A DNA stretch of 64,000 bases from Epichloe hybrida (taxonomy: Eukaryota; Ascomycota; Sordariomycetes; Hypocreales; Clavicipitaceae). Positions 47,113-58,784 of this stretch are shown in pieces (positions within the stretch are counted from its first letter, which is position 1; every line of letters begins with the position of its first letter). A program made the translations under genes and the position numbers. The stretch spans positions 248,001 through 312,000 of the forward strand of contig JAFEKR010000034.1 in assembly GCA_019022495.1 (NCBI GenBank), given 5' to 3'. Under the pieces are notes generated by a model that saw only the letters and a program-made list of their open reading frames with translations, was not told the DNA's origin and did not search any database.

Positions 47113-47977
47113 CTAGTCTTCGAAGTAGACGCTGCCAGAGTACGAAACATCAATGGGGCCGCCTCGGAAGCTTCCCCTCTTCTTCTTGTTCTTCTCCTTA
47201 ACGAACCCCTTGCCCTTGGTGACGACCAGGTCTTCATGGGCGCGCTGCGAATAGCCTACATGGACATAAGCGTTGGAGGCGAATTTGGGGTCGACCTTGA
47301 CGTTCTTGGGAATGCGCGAAAATCGTTCATTCTTCTTCTTGCGGCCGTTCAAGACAGGGTCCGGGGGCAGGGGAGCCTCCTCATGGTTGGACTGGGGGAC
47401 AGGAGACTGGGTGTCCAAGGTGACCGAGGTGTCCGATGAGTCCCTAGAAGTGGACACTTTGCTCTTCTTGGGCCTGGGCTTGTCGTCCTCTGAATCAGAA
47501 TCAGAATCAGAATCAGAATCGGAGGAGGTATCAGATGAAGATGAATCGGATTCTGGAAGGGCGACCTTGGCAGCGACCTTGGCTTCAGCTTTGCCGTCGT
47601 CACCATCACCATCACTGTCGGAGGTTGAGTCGGACGAGCTGTCACTGTCGCTGTCGCTATCGCTGTCGCTGTCGCTGTCAGAAGATGAAGAGTCGGACGA
47701 GTCCTTGTCCACATCCATCTTGCCTGCACCCGGGTCACTGTCTGAATCAGAGCTTTCGGAATCCGACTTGGCTGCCGGCTTAGTCGTCTTCAGCTTCTTC
47801 GCTTTGGGTGCAGCATCAGAGTCAAAGCTCGAGTCAGAATCGGATTCGCTAGAATCGGAAGACTCCGAAGGACTAGACTCGGCTGGAGCCTTGCGTTTGA
47901 GACTCTTGATGCTAGCGGCGACCGCCTTGGCTGGCACCGCAGCTTTCTCAGAAGGCTTCTCCTCATCCTTGCTCTCG

Positions 47978-48053
<76 letters not shown>

Positions 48054-48384
48054 CATCACTGCCACCTTCATTGTCATTGTCGCTTGAGCTTGAGCTCGAT
48101 TCTTCGCCAGAGTTGTCGTCCGTGTCGTCCTTGTCGTCCTCAGACTCAGCCTTGCTGTTCTGGGCACTCTCCCATGACTGAAAGATGGAGACAAGAGTTT
48201 CATCGCCGTCCTTGTTAGAACTGGACCACCCGTTCTTTTCAACTTCTTTCTGGAATGCGTTATGTGCTTTGATGAAAGAGTGCTCGGTCAAGAAATTCCC
48301 GACGAGGCTCAGAAGTTCGGCGGGCGGAGCAGTCATGGCGTCTGCCTTGGAGGAAGAAGTCGACTTGGAGCTCTTCTTGGCCAT
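47113..48384 (-). CDS. SRP40: SRP40/Nopp140-like nucleolar phosphoprotein
   Basis: 423 residues from the ATG at 48384 ([17 protein letters not shown]). A LisH-like dimerisation helix comes first ([19 protein letters not shown], then [14 protein letters not shown]). About 240 residues of Ser/Asp/Glu blocks follow, alternating with Lys/Ala/Pro-rich segments. This is the pattern of CK2-phosphorylated snoRNP chaperones. The C-terminal SRP40 domain is intact: [20 protein letters not shown], then [18 protein letters not shown] and [17 protein letters not shown]. The family acts in the nucleolus and Cajal bodies, assisting box C/D and H/ACA snoRNPs. The frame is open upstream to 48627 with another Met at 48528. 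The extra segment ([11 protein letters not shown]) looks like leader sequence and was left out. Confidence 0.92.
47977..48051 (-). repeat. Hexamer repeat encoding Ser-Asp tracts
   Basis: About a dozen tandem copies of a 6-base unit (tcgctg on the plus strand) encode an uninterrupted Ser-Asp run in the SRP40-like protein. Length variation here stays in frame. Confidence 0.85.
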
Positions 48385-48984
48385 CTTGTCGGACTTTGTT
48401 GTATGAGTACCGGGAGCCGAGGTAGCGGAAGCAGCTGAAGGTTCAGCTTCAGCTTTTATGTTGTTGCTGATGTTGTTGCTGATGTTGTTCGAAAAAAGCC
48501 AGGAAGGCGGCCTGTTCTTGCCTGACATGTGCTTGTGCAATGCAAGTCGGAGAAGGGAAGTCGCGGTGTAGCCGAGTAGTCGAGCAATGCGTAAAAAGTA
48601 CCATTCGCTCAGCCGATGCAGCTGCACAAGCGGCGGGGGAATAAAGAGCGAGTTTCGTGGTTGTTCTCTGGCCGAGATCGAGGAGCCTCTTTTTTTTTTG
48701 GCTCTTTTTTTGGCTCTTTTTTTTTGGCAGGGGTCCCGCAGGCAGGTGGGCCCGGGCGCCTGCCTGCGGTCCTTATCGTGCTGTTATCGCAGCTCCAGAG
48801 GCACGTGCCGTGGCCGTGAGAGCAGCAGCTTGCCAATTGGCCTATGTATGTATGTACACAATGATGTTTATTGTCTTCAATCTCCGGTCCCCCACTCCTG
48901 CTAGTGAGACCAACCCAATCTCCAGTCACGCCTCTTCCCTTGACATGGTCATACCAGGCCGTTTAGTTTCGCTTGCCTTGCATC
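48385..48984. promoter_or_regulatory. Divergent promoter between the SRP40-like and C3HC genes
   Basis: 600 bases separate two divergent nuclear-protein genes. They contain T-rich runs at 48689-48727, a CACGTG at 48802 and a short tgtatgtatgt tract. No other coding region is supported. Confidence 0.5.
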
Positions 48985-50654
48985 ATGAACGCCACTAAAC
49001 GAAAATTCAACACGTTACTACAAGGCCTCAGCAGCCCTCGGCCATCAACTCCCGACAACAACAACGATGACAGCAACAGCAACATCAACAAAGACAACAT
49101 GAATGCCACCTCAAGACATGGCTCCAGCCTCGCTACCAACGATGAAATGCTTCTGAAACGGCGACGACTAGGCTTTCCTGAGTCCAACGCTCCGACGCTA
49201 TACAGCACGTCGCCTGTTGTTACATCTTTCTCAAACGTTGTTCTCAGAAGATCAGCTACGCAATTGAGCAACAAGTCGACGAGCCGCGCGCCGGCCAAGT
49301 ATTGTCCTGGCGATCGAGACGAGCTGCTCAAACGGCTTGCGACTTTCCAAGAAATCACTGACTGGACGCCGAAGCCGGACAAGGTGAACGAGATCGAGTG
49401 GGCCAAACGAGGCTGGACATGTCAGGGCAAGGAGAAAGTCCGCTGCGTTCTCTGCCATAAGGAGCTCATCGTAAAGTTGAACAAGAAAGAAAACGATGGC
49501 ACCGAGATATCAGTATTGGTGTCTTCAGAAATCGGTAAGATTATCTGCGTCTTTCGGGGTGAATATCTATTGGACGAGAGCTGACTTTTATGAGCAGCGG
49601 AAGCTTTGGTGGAAAAATACGCTGATCTGGTTGTTTCGTCCCATCAACCGGATTGCCTGTGGCGAAAACGCGGCTGTGACGGTAGGCAAATTCCCCATGA
49701 TTGAGCCTGATGATATCTGCTCATCATAATTCTCTAGACTCATTACTACGGCTGTCTTTTTCGAACACGCAAGCGACGCTCGCAGCCCTTCGGCAACGTT
49801 ACGATGAATTATGCTCTAGGAGCCCTTTTCTTCCCTATGAATTCAACCTGCGTCTTCCAGACGATGTGAGCATAGATGACGTGCTTTCACAACTCCCATT
49901 GGATTTCTTCACCATGCCTCCGCCTGCCCCAGACAAATCTGGCTTCGTTGCTACAGATAAGCCGCCAAATCGGGCTGCATTAGCCCTGGCATTGATGGGA
50001 TGGCAAGGCTTGACGAATTCGCGTATTGGAGCGGTCCCCAATTCAGCATCCTGCCACACATGTTTGCGGCGCCTGGGACTCTGGATGTTCAAAAGCAAAG
50101 AAGTCGACGAACAGGGGCAGATAGTTGTCCCAGCGCCGATGGATCACTTGGATCCTCTTCGAGAACACCGTTTCTTTTGCCCCTGGAAGAGCGCCAGTGC
50201 ACAGAGCAGAGGTGCTGTGGATTCGAACAAGTATCCGGAGTTGACAGGGTGGAGGACATTGGTTCAAACTATCAAGAACGAATCAGATTTGCGCAATGTC
50301 TACAGCGGAAAGTCGAGAAGAGTTGGACAGCTACGGGACGAGGGAATCGGGTCGCCAAATCCGTCGGGAGGGGCTCCCGGCACTCCTGGATCACCTGGGC
50401 CGGCAACGCCGACACCCAAGAAAGGTGCGGACGTTGTCTTGGTCGCAGGTCCTGCAGAGTCTGTGGTGAAAGGGGCAGGGGGAGGGGGAGAGGGAGGGGA
50501 GGATGACAAGATGCGAGAGGCAAAGGACAAAGAGCGATGGGCCAGACTGAGAAAGGTCAAGAGCCTGTTTGATACCAAAGGGTCGAGGAAATCCAGACGA
50601 GAAACGGGTCGTCCGGCCACTGGCCATTCTAACGAGCCTCCTGCAGGCAAATAA
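48985..50654 (+). CDS. rsm1: C3HC zinc-finger protein of the Rsm1/NIPA family
   Basis: Three exons (48985-49534, 49598-49681, 49738-50654) encode 516 residues. The first zinc-finger region spans exon joins: CPGDRDELLKRLATFQEITD, then CQGKEKVRCVLCHKEL, and after splicing SSHQPDCLWRKRGCDDS. That is the C3HC pattern with the typical Trp-Arg-Lys-Arg-Gly-Cys. The second (Rsm1-type) finger is SCHTCLRRLGLWMFKS with HLDPLREHRFFCPW. Fission-yeast Rsm1 works in nuclear mRNA export; animal NIPA is an SCF-type subunit. Here nuclear mRNA export or ubiquitin work is the likely role. N- and C-terminal arms are disordered. The two small introns (63 and 56 bases) have proper donors and acceptors. Confidence 0.92.
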
Positions 50655-50803
50655 GGCAAGACAGAGATGGACGGATTTTTTTTTTTCAAGAGTTACGTGA
50701 GTGCCGACATGTTGAAGCATATATCGTAACTTGGCGAATTGGGTCTCGGGTTTTTTTCCAGGTTATCATGATGGGCTAATCGCCATGATCTACGGTTACA
50801 GCG

Positions 50804-52063
50804 TCAAGTCTTCCACTGGATGTCATCGAAAGACACAGTCGGACCACTGTACGTGACTGTCTCGGCCTTCTTCGTCACCGTGTCCTGCAACGTGAATCCA
50901 GCCATTTCCAGAATAGCTGTCCTCACTCCGCCCATGCCAGCTCCGTTTCTTAATTTGCCAGAGGTATCCATCCCCGCCGACGTAACGTAAATAATGCTTG
51001 ACGCGGCTCCGTCAACATCCCTCCATCGCCCTCCAAATTCTTGATCCAACATATCCAACTCGCTCTGTATCGCATCCGCCATGGAAACACATTTGTCGGT
51101 CCAGCCGGCCTTCCCCTTATCGGCCTTTGTCAAAACCACGACCGTCCTCGTATTCGCCTCCGCCAGCGTCCTCAACATCCACCTGTCCTCGGGAAGTAGC
51201 TTCTTCTCCGACGAAAGCAACACCACTGCGCCTCGTAGCATCCTCCTCGACTGCAAGTACTTGACGACGGCGTCTCCCCAGCTAGCTTGGCTCCTGTATC
51301 CGTACCCGGGGGTGTCGACGAGCACGAGGCTATGCTTCGGCGGAGCTATCCCCTTGGGCACCGACGCCCTGGGGATTTTGGGCAGCGGCCCTACACCAAA
51401 GGCGTTCATGAGGGTGGTCCGACCTGGTCTTTGGCTGACTCTCGCGGCCGAGGATGATCCGACGAGGGCATTGAGAAACGTGGATTTGCCGACGTTGGAG
51501 GCACCGAGGATGATGATTTCGGGAACGTGCGTGTTGATGGGGTGGTGACGCAGGGATTCGGCCGAGTACAGAAACTCATGGCGGTGGGAGAAGAACTTTT
51601 CTGCTGCGGAGACCTGCCGAGCTTGGAGCTGCGTTGTGCGTGTGGTGAGGTGGCTTCCGGCGGTTGGTGAGGCGGGACCGCGAATGCTCGTCCGCTCTGG
51701 GCAATGACGGATCACTGTGGATGACAAGAGGACATGTCTGTATGGGCCTGCCGCGCTGGTGTCGGGTGTTGAGGGTGTTGAAGGTGAGATGGGATCGTGG
51801 CGCGGCGGCGAGACCACCACCTTTTCCGAAACCCTCTGGGCTTTGGTCTCTGGTGCTTCTACTGGTGAGGAGGCGTCTCCCGGACGAGTGTCGGCTGGAT
51901 TTCGAACCACGGCGGCCGCTCTCCTCGTCGGCCGCCGTCTCACACACTGATGCGTCGACACGGAGAAGGGGGAGGTCGTTCCGAGATGAGTCCTTGTAGC
52001 GTGCAATTGCTGAGCAGGGAGTCTTCTCCGCAGTGTCTGCCGCATGGACAGCATACTCACCAC
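50804..52063 (-). CDS. MRX8: EngB/YihA-type mitochondrial GTPase (Mrx8-like)
   Basis: 419 residues, no intron. The first ~170 residues are basic, Arg/Ser/Thr-rich and poor in acids, consistent with a mitochondrial presequence plus linker. The G domain is intact: GASNVGKST (G1), PGRTT (G2), DTPGYGY (G3, with the EngB-specific Gly-Tyr-Gly) and TKADK (G4). The family assists large-ribosomal-subunit assembly; the yeast homologue Mrx8 belongs to the mitochondrial organization of gene expression network. It shares a 401-base divergent promoter with the AlkB-type gene and converges with the zinc-finger gene 149 bases away. Mets at 52054 and 52045 are alternative starts. Confidence 0.9.
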   Translation of the reverse strand: MVSMLSMRQTLRRRLPAQQLHATRTHLGTTSPFSVSTHQCVRRRPTRRAAAVVRNPADTRPGDASSPVEAPETKAQRVSEKVVVSPPRHDPISPSTPSTPDTSAAGPYRHVLLSSTVIRHCPERTSIRGPASPTAGSHLTTRTTQLQARQVSAAEKFFSHRHEFLYSAESLRHHPINTHVPEIIILGASNVGKSTFLNALVGSSSAARVSQRPGRTTLMNAFGVGPLPKIPRASVPKGIAPPKHSLVLVDTPGYGYRSQASWGDAVVKYLQSRRMLRGAVVLLSSEKKLLPEDRWMLRTLAEANTRTVVVLTKADKGKAGWTDKCVSMADAIQSELDMLDQEFGGRWRDVDGAASSIIYVTSAGMDTSGKLRNGAGMGGVRTAILEMAGFTLQDTVTKKAETVTYSGPTVSFDDIQWKT

Positions 52064-52464
52064 CCGCTACAGACAATTCGGACATTGGCGGCCATTTCCC
52101 ATTTGTCCCCGAGCGCAGTTCGATGATGAGCGCGTCTTGATGATGAAAAGTCGACAAGTTGTAGCGGCTTGCTTGACCTTCCCAATCTGATGATGTAACC
52201 CCCCACCATATGTTCAAAACTCCACAACAAGACGACAAATACATAATACATAATACAAACAAGACTCCCTTTAAAGAAACAACATCGCACGGAGCAGAGA
52301 CACCCCGGCAAGTTCGATTGCATCATTCCCGTCGAGGCCTTCAAGGGTCACTTCATCACGTACAACACCTCGTTCTTGTCCCGACGCCCAGCCAAAACGA
52401 TGCATTTTCCATTCATGACCGAAATCCCATCAAACTACAACTCAACTCACTCATCGACGTGGCC
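52064..52464. promoter_or_regulatory. Divergent promoter between the EngB GTPase and AlkB genes
   Basis: The starts are 401 bases apart, so the regulatory DNA must be shared. A frame is open on the plus strand from 52210 into the AlkB gene but has no family features, so it is treated as leader. Confidence 0.55.
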
Positions 52465-53737
52465 ATGACGGGCAGATTCGCCGAGCTAGACGCTCACGAG
52501 CAGCCATCCGCCGAAATGCGCGCAGAATGGAAATACTACTCCCGGCTGGAGCCATGCGCCCTGGCACAGGAGCCCAGCATCGACGACCCGCGCAAACCGC
52601 TGTCGGAAAATGGCTTTCGACGAGCAGGGCAGATTGACAAGAGCCAAGTAGCCAGTGCATTTGCAGAGTTGAGTCCAGAGCTATCGAGCCTCTCGGAGAG
52701 GGACGTGCCTATTATCCATCACCCCCTTCTCCCGGGTATGTCTACACGGCTTTTTTTCTTTCTTTTATCTATAAAAACCCATATACGCAACATCACATGC
52801 ATCCTCCAACTTCGTCTTGGAGGGAAACACCCACCCACCCACCCGTATGTTGTCTTCACGAAGCTCAAACTAACCAAAACGAATGAAAAAAAAAAACCCC
52901 CCAGGCCTCCTCGTCGTTCCCGACCTCGTCCCGCCAGCTGTCCAGAAGACGCTCCTCTCCAGGATACTCCACCGCGACCTCTCCAACCCAAAGCACCAAA
53001 CAAACATGCACCTGCACTACACGCTCCCCTACCCGGCACCCAACGACGACGACGACGCACCGCCGCCGCCGCCGCCGCCGCCATCCTTCTTCGCCCTGCC
53101 CCCCGAATCCCCCGCCTCCTTCATCCCCAAGGATGCCGCCGTACACAGGCCCCTCACGCCGCGCCAAGTCCTCACCCGTCGTCTCCACTGGGTCACCCTC
53201 GGCGGACAATACGACTGGACCAACCGCGTGTATCCGGACCTGCCGGAACCGCCCCGGTTCCCCGTCGATCTGTCCCGGTTCCTACAGAGCCTCTTCCCCG
53301 AGACGCTCGCCCAAGCGGCCATCGTCAACTTCTACAGCCCGGGCGACACCATGATGATGCACAGGGACGTGAGCGAGGAGACGGACAAGGGCCTGGTGAG
53401 CCTTAGTTTCGGCTGCGACTGTCTCTTCATGATGGCGCCGAGCGGGAGCGGCCCCCTCCCCTTTCGGGAGGACCACAGCGGTGCCGAGAGTGAGAGTGCA
53501 AGGGGGCACCAAGAGGGCGAGCAAAAGAGGTACTTGCTGCTGAGACTCCGATCCGGCGACGCAATATACATGACGCAAGAGTCGCGATATGCCTGGCATG
53601 GGGTGCCCAAAGTCATAAAGGGTACTTGCCCGGGGTACTTGGAGGATTGGCCCTCCGAGGACGGCAAGTACACAGAGTGGGAGGGTTGGATGAAGAATAA
53701 GCGCATCAATTTAAATGTGAGGCAAATGAGGGACTAA
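52465..53737 (+). CDS. AlkB-like 2-oxoglutarate/Fe(II) dioxygenase (ALKBH1 type)
   Basis: Two exons (52465-52735, 52905-53737) encode 367 residues. The iron site is visible: His-x-Asp in MMMHRDVSEE and the distal His in YAWHGVPKV. The 2-oxoglutarate-binding Arg lies in NKRINLNVRQM. VNFYSPGDTMMMHRD and SLSFGCDCLFMM complete the jelly-roll core. ALKBH1-type enzymes remove methyl groups from DNA or tRNA and act in the nucleus or mitochondria; the substrate here is not predictable. A Pro-rich insert (eight Pro, 53061-53084, gcc-type repeat) and a variable loop are likely disordered. The intron carries an A run just before its acceptor. Confidence 0.92.
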
Positions 53738-53955
53738 TGGTCCGAGAACCAAGTGATACGGTATGTAGACATGTTGGGATTCTCTCTTCTATGAAGAAAT
53801 TGGAAACATGACGCTACGCCACATATCTCAAGTATGCACAAGAGCAACAAGTAAGAAAAAATCTCCCATAAGTATATTACATGTCGCTGTGTCAATCCCC
53901 CCCGCCACGCGACGAAACCACACAACATCACACAAGTGCTGCGACGCTGAACCAT

Positions 53956-56900
53956 TCATGCAAAACCGAATCCCTGGGCGTTTTCCAGTGCCATGCCCAA
54001 CCGCTCGCGAAGTGCTTCCTTGTCTCTGTACTCTGGTAACAATAGCGTTCCGTAGCAGGTGTATGCTGTGGGCAGGTGGCCCCCGTCTGCTTCCTCCTCC
54101 CCGTTCTTCTGTATCACAAACTGCACATTCTTCATGCCGCCGACGGGCACACGGTCCGACGCCGTGACGAATTCGAGCAGTTTGCGCTTCATCGAATCGT
54201 CATATCTCTTGACAATGGACCAGAAGTCCTTGACGGTGCGATGGGATGAGTCCCAGCCGACATAACGGGTGTGTCGTCGCAACTCTGACGTGTCAATTTC
54301 TTGGACACCCTCGACCACGGATTGCAGGATGGACGGCGTTAGGAGGCTCAGTGACTTTGCTTCCAAACATGCCCGGAAGCCGCGTTCAAATGCTCGAAAC
54401 TGAGGCCGAATGGATACATCTGTCAGATATCGGACGTAGTCGCTGATGTACTCATCCCGGTTGTCGTTCGTGACAAGTGGTGCGTCACAGTCAGCAGCAG
54501 CAGCAAGGGATCTCTTAGCCGGAGGTTCAGGGATGCCCTGGGGCCAGAATGAACCCTTTTTGGTCATCGGAAGAGTGACTTCGCCCCCAAAGGCCGAGAT
54601 GGAAAATTCATACGTCCTTGCGAATATGTCCTCGACCGATCCATTCTCCTCGTCCCATTCTTGCAGCGCCGTCAGACCGCTAGCGAGTTCTGGCCAACCG
54701 TCGGCGATGTGATAAAGTTCTTCGACAGGGTGACCAAGGAGCTTTCGATAGAGTGCCTTGGGGAAGGTGATGGGCAACGTCAGGCCGTTGTAGACTGCCA
54801 GGGACATGAGCAGGCCTATCATCTCGAATTTCCATTCTTCGACCAAGGATCCGGGAACAAACCATGCCATTCTCGTCCTGCTGTCCACAGTGAACGCACC
54901 ATACTCAGGGTCGAGGCACTCGGCAATGGCCATGCGGAAGAACTCTTGTTGCACGCCGCCCGAGTCAAACCCTTCCTCGCCACCGCCGCCCTCTCCTAAA
55001 TGAACCTTGAGGGGTCGCAACAGTTCGCGCTCCTGTCGCCGCCAAAGCTGGTCCAGTGAATCTCTCAAGACGTGGCTTCTGCTGATGGAAAGAACCAGGT
55101 AACGCGACGATGCCGTCTTGAGCAAGTCTTGCAGCACATGTTTGTGATGTGTGTTGGTGACCAGGCTCCCTGGATCAACGATGGCAGCCATTCGAGTCTT
55201 GAGCGACGAGGATTCCTCAAAGGTCCGGCTCATCCGAGAGAAATTGATTGATCGAAAGAATGAGACTAGTGTGTCCGGGGTAAAGAGGTACGGATGATCC
55301 AGAAGGTGGTGCATTTGTCTTGTTGAGGTGAAAGCAATCCAGGACACAGGGACTTCCATGGCATCGAGGCGATCTGAAAAGTAGTCGACTCGAAACTGCA
55401 TGTCGCCCAGAAGCAGCATATTCCTGTTGTCGTCTGCTGTGTGTTAGCAATCAATCTCTTGTGGGAGGACAAGCTCTGTTTGTTCACATACACAGAGTAG
55501 CAATGAGAGACATGGCCCCGTGAAATGGTCCGTTGTTAGAATACTCTGGTCGACCGTTCCACTCTTGCAAAAGCACAGCTCTGGCCCAATCCAATAGTAG
55601 AGTTGGGACCCTAGTCTCGTGTAGTAGGCGTTCTGTCTGAGAGAAGGTGAGAATACGAGCGGGCCCACAACCGATGAGATCGAGTTGATTCAATAACAAG
55701 CTCAAGACATCAGTCTCGCCCAGAGCTTCTCCAATACTGGCATCCGAGTTGGCTATGTCTGCGAAGCATTGTAGTGCAGTGACAGCGCAAAACACGCGAC
55801 GGGCCAATCGCAAGGCAAGGTCATTTGAAAATACATCATCGTACTCAAGACACATGGCCGGTGGCTGTCGGGCGGCTCCTCCTTGACTGGCCAAAACCGA
55901 GCCACCGGAGCGTACGCGAGACATCTCGTAAAGAGTTTTGGAATCCGGGGCACATGGCGCAGCTGCAACCAGCGCATGCAAGCATATCGACACAACGCAA
56001 CCTGCCTCGAAGTTCGAAAGACCAGGACCGGCCCCGAACAGTTTCATGGACGGCAGTCGTCCGGATTTTAGCGACTTGGGGGGGACGAAAAGGCTCTTGG
56101 CTGCAAGCCAGAGACTGTGAAACACAAGGCTGGGGACTGCTCGTGTCATTCGCAGCATGCAATACCATAGAGTTTGCGAGTCGTAGAGTTTGCCGTCTTT
56201 GGTGAAGGACCTCACCAAAGCATGAGGATCACTCATCACGTTGAAAAGTGTCTGTTCGTTGAAGGCCTTCCATTGACTTCTGGGAACGGCAGTTGCTGCA
56301 TTCTCCGGCTTTGGCTTCCTCACCAGCCTTTTCGCACTGCTTTGAGGTTTGGGGTGTTTTTCAGTCATGGTTAGTGGACCAAAGAAGCCAATCTCATAAG
56401 AACGGTCCTCCTGAAACGTATCGCAGATAAATTCTATCAACTCGACGTTCAGCAGAGACAAAGCTTGGGGCAAGAGATAGTCCGCCCGTGGCGAACATGA
56501 TTCCGATGTGCTCTTGGCTTGGTCGTCTCGACTTGGCTTCATCTTGCGGTTCCTGGGCATGGGCATGGTACTCTGATTTGGATGATTTTCTGACCCCAAA
56601 GAAAATGGACCGACTTCATCGACAAGTGGTGGCGAAGGGCAAGGCACGTTTTCGAAGAATGTGGGCTTCAACGGTATTCCTGGTACCGCACGACTTATGA
56701 TTCCGTTGCTCAGTTTGGCAGCTCGCGGTTTCTTTTCTCCACGAAAATTGTTGGCCTTGGATGGTCTCGATATGTCGGTAGTGGAAGACGGCGCAACAGC
56801 CTCGAGAGATGATCTTCTCTGGGGTTTTGGCGCTGACGAGCTTTTCACGGAGCTTTGTGAGTTACGCTTCCGCCTCGTTGGATCCCGTGTCACCAACTGT

Positions 56901-58083
56901 TCGTCGGGACGCAACGTCTCTTGGACTTGCTGAAGACTCTGCTCAGGCTCGGGTGTTGGGGTGAACTGCGATGACTTGGACGAGGACCAACGTCTGGAGG
57001 GCTCGGGTTTCTTCGGCGTAGACCCAAAATCGCCCATCACACCGGATTCCTCGACCTTCCCTTCCCTATCTGAATTTGCAAGCCTGTCAGAATTGCCAGC
57101 ATCCCAATATTGATCGGAAATAGCCTGCAAGCCCTGCGGAGTAAGCCACTCCAGCATCTTGAAAGCCACTGTTCCAAACGTCGTAGCCGCGAACGATCTA
57201 TAATCTTTGCATGCGGGCTTCTCGGCAATTTTGACTTTCACATCTGTCTTGCTTCGCCGTAATCGGTGGTGCTCTCTCGTGTCTGTCTCGGCATCCCGTC
57301 TAGCATGTACCTCGTCATCCCTGCTGGTTTCCGGAGAATCTGCCGAAGAGACCTGGCATCGTCTCGTGGGCGAGGTGTGCGTCGACTTGTTTACGAAGGA
57401 AACCGAGTTCTTCCGAATGCCTGACGATCCCGCACTCTTGGGAGATGACGGTTCGGTCAAGGGTTGCGTCCGCGGCAGCTGGGCTGAGAAAATGAGATTG
57501 TTCGCAGCCGGCGGCGGGTCGTTCGAGCGTCGCAAATATGGGCAAAGGCCTCTGTCGGGGTGATTTTGGCTTGCCAAGAATACTGCCAACGTTCTTGCAC
57601 TGGTAGGGCTATATCGTCGTATAGGGGCTTTGCCAACAAGGCGTTTTCGGCATGTGAAGCAGGTCGGCGTGACACAGTACGGACAGCCGCAGCCGACACG
57701 AAGTTGATAGATATATCTGTGCAGATGGATGGATATTGTCAGTACATGTTCCCGTTCCCAGCCATGACCCAGCCATGACCCAGCCATGGAAAATTCGGGC
57801 GTCATCCCACATACCGATCAACCAACAACTGGAAATCGTGGCGGCGACTCGCGCGGTGGACGGCGTAGACTCGGCGCGGGTTCTCCAGGTCTTGTACGTA
57901 TTCGTAGAGTTCGGGGGGTGCATCATCGGGTAGTCGAGCAAAAGGTGCCTCCTGCCAGAGACCGGCCACAAGATCCAGGGCATGCTGCAAGGAATCGTGG
58001 CTGTCGTCCTCTGGGTCGTGGGGTTGACTCTGGTTTGCGCCAACGACACCACGATCCGCAGCGATATGCGCCGGGGCGGTCAT
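53956..58083 (-). CDS. HUL4: HECT-type E3 ubiquitin ligase (HUL4-like) with N-terminal AZUL-like zinc finger
   Basis: Three exons (58083-57815, 57716-55492, 55433-53956) encode about 1,323 residues. The first intron joins a short leader to a cysteine cluster (GCGCPYCVTPTCFTCRKR), then ARTLAVFLASQNH and GLCPYLR. This resembles the AZUL finger of UBE3A-class ligases. A long Ser/Pro/Lys-rich linker follows, then armadillo-like helices. The HECT domain fills the last ~370 residues, with SGGVQQEFFRMAIAECLDP, FEMIGLLMSLAVYNGLTLPI and the catalytic Cys in LPTAYTCYGTLLLPEY. Such ligases transfer ubiquitin from an E2 to substrates through a thioester on that Cys. The second intron ends in two in-frame acceptors three bases apart. 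A start at 58290 is possible but gives a less typical N-terminus. Confidence 0.93.
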
Positions 58084-58405
58084 GATAGTGGATGCGGAAA
58101 GGCTAGTCGATGCATCGGCTATGTCCTGTTGTCGAGAGTGCTTTTTAGGTTCAATGAAATGGCTCAGGGTCGGCTGCCAGGGCCCAGGAGCGAGGGATGG
58201 TGGGCGGGATGGGAGGATGAGGGTGTGATGCTTCTGTTTTGATCGATGGGCAAGTGGCAGAAAGGAGAGTTTCCAATCTGACCCAAACAAAACGATCGGA
58301 CGGGTGGCAACACGGGGTTAAGCGTTGGACGGCGCGCTGATACGGTGATACCTGGCCTGGCTGCCGCTTAGCTTGACCAATCAGCCATGCTCAGCTGCTC
58401 CACGG

Positions 58406-58784
58406 CTAGTCTGTGCTGGACATCGCTACCATCGCTACCATCGCTACCATCGCTACCATCGCTACCATCGCTACCAGCCCGTGTTTTGGGGCTGTCTGGT
58501 GACGTAACTGCCTACCAGCATCGGGCTGTCCTTGACGCAGAGATGGAAGAGTGCTTGCACCAATATGGTATCTCTTTCAACAACAGAACGCGATTAGAAC
58601 AACGGGGTCAAATGAATTGCCACCACATATTGGCGATCAAAGGACTATATATGACAAACCTTGGAAACTTGTCTGCTTCAAGAACAACAGTGTAGATTTC
58701 TCCGCGAGCTAGAACCGATGCTACGTAGGAGCCGGCTGGGCCGCCTCCAATTACCAGAACGGTGCACTTTTGTGGCACTGACAT
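58406..58784 (-). pseudogene. Truncated flavin-dependent halogenase fused to minisatellite
   Basis: Two exons (58784-58660, 58571-58406) give only 96 residues. The start MSVPQKCTVLVIGGGPAGSY carries the FAD-binding Gly-x-Gly-x-x-Gly fold, and LEADKFPR continues as in fungal FAD-dependent halogenases. After an 88-base intron the frame reads YHIGASTLPSLR, where these enzymes normally have a HIGES motif. The similarity then stops. The remaining codons run into a 9-base tandem repeat (Val-Ala-Met units) and a TAG at 58408-58406. The halogenation domain and catalytic Trp region are absent, so it cannot be a working halogenase. It is most likely a relic of a secondary-metabolism gene, though the short frame remains open. 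Confidence 0.75.
58421..58474. repeat. 9-base tandem repeat, six copies
   Basis: The unit catcgctac is repeated six times exactly. It forms the 3' end of the halogenase relic and is in frame with it. Confidence 0.92.

Noticed and set aside
47273..48181. 302-codon plus-strand frame rich in Ser/Leu/Glu
   Set aside because: It is the reverse reading of the Ser-Asp repeats in the SRP40-like gene. No independent evidence supports it.
52210..52464. N-terminal extension of the AlkB protein
   Set aside because: It would occupy most of the divergent promoter shared with the GTPase gene and shows no targeting or domain feature.
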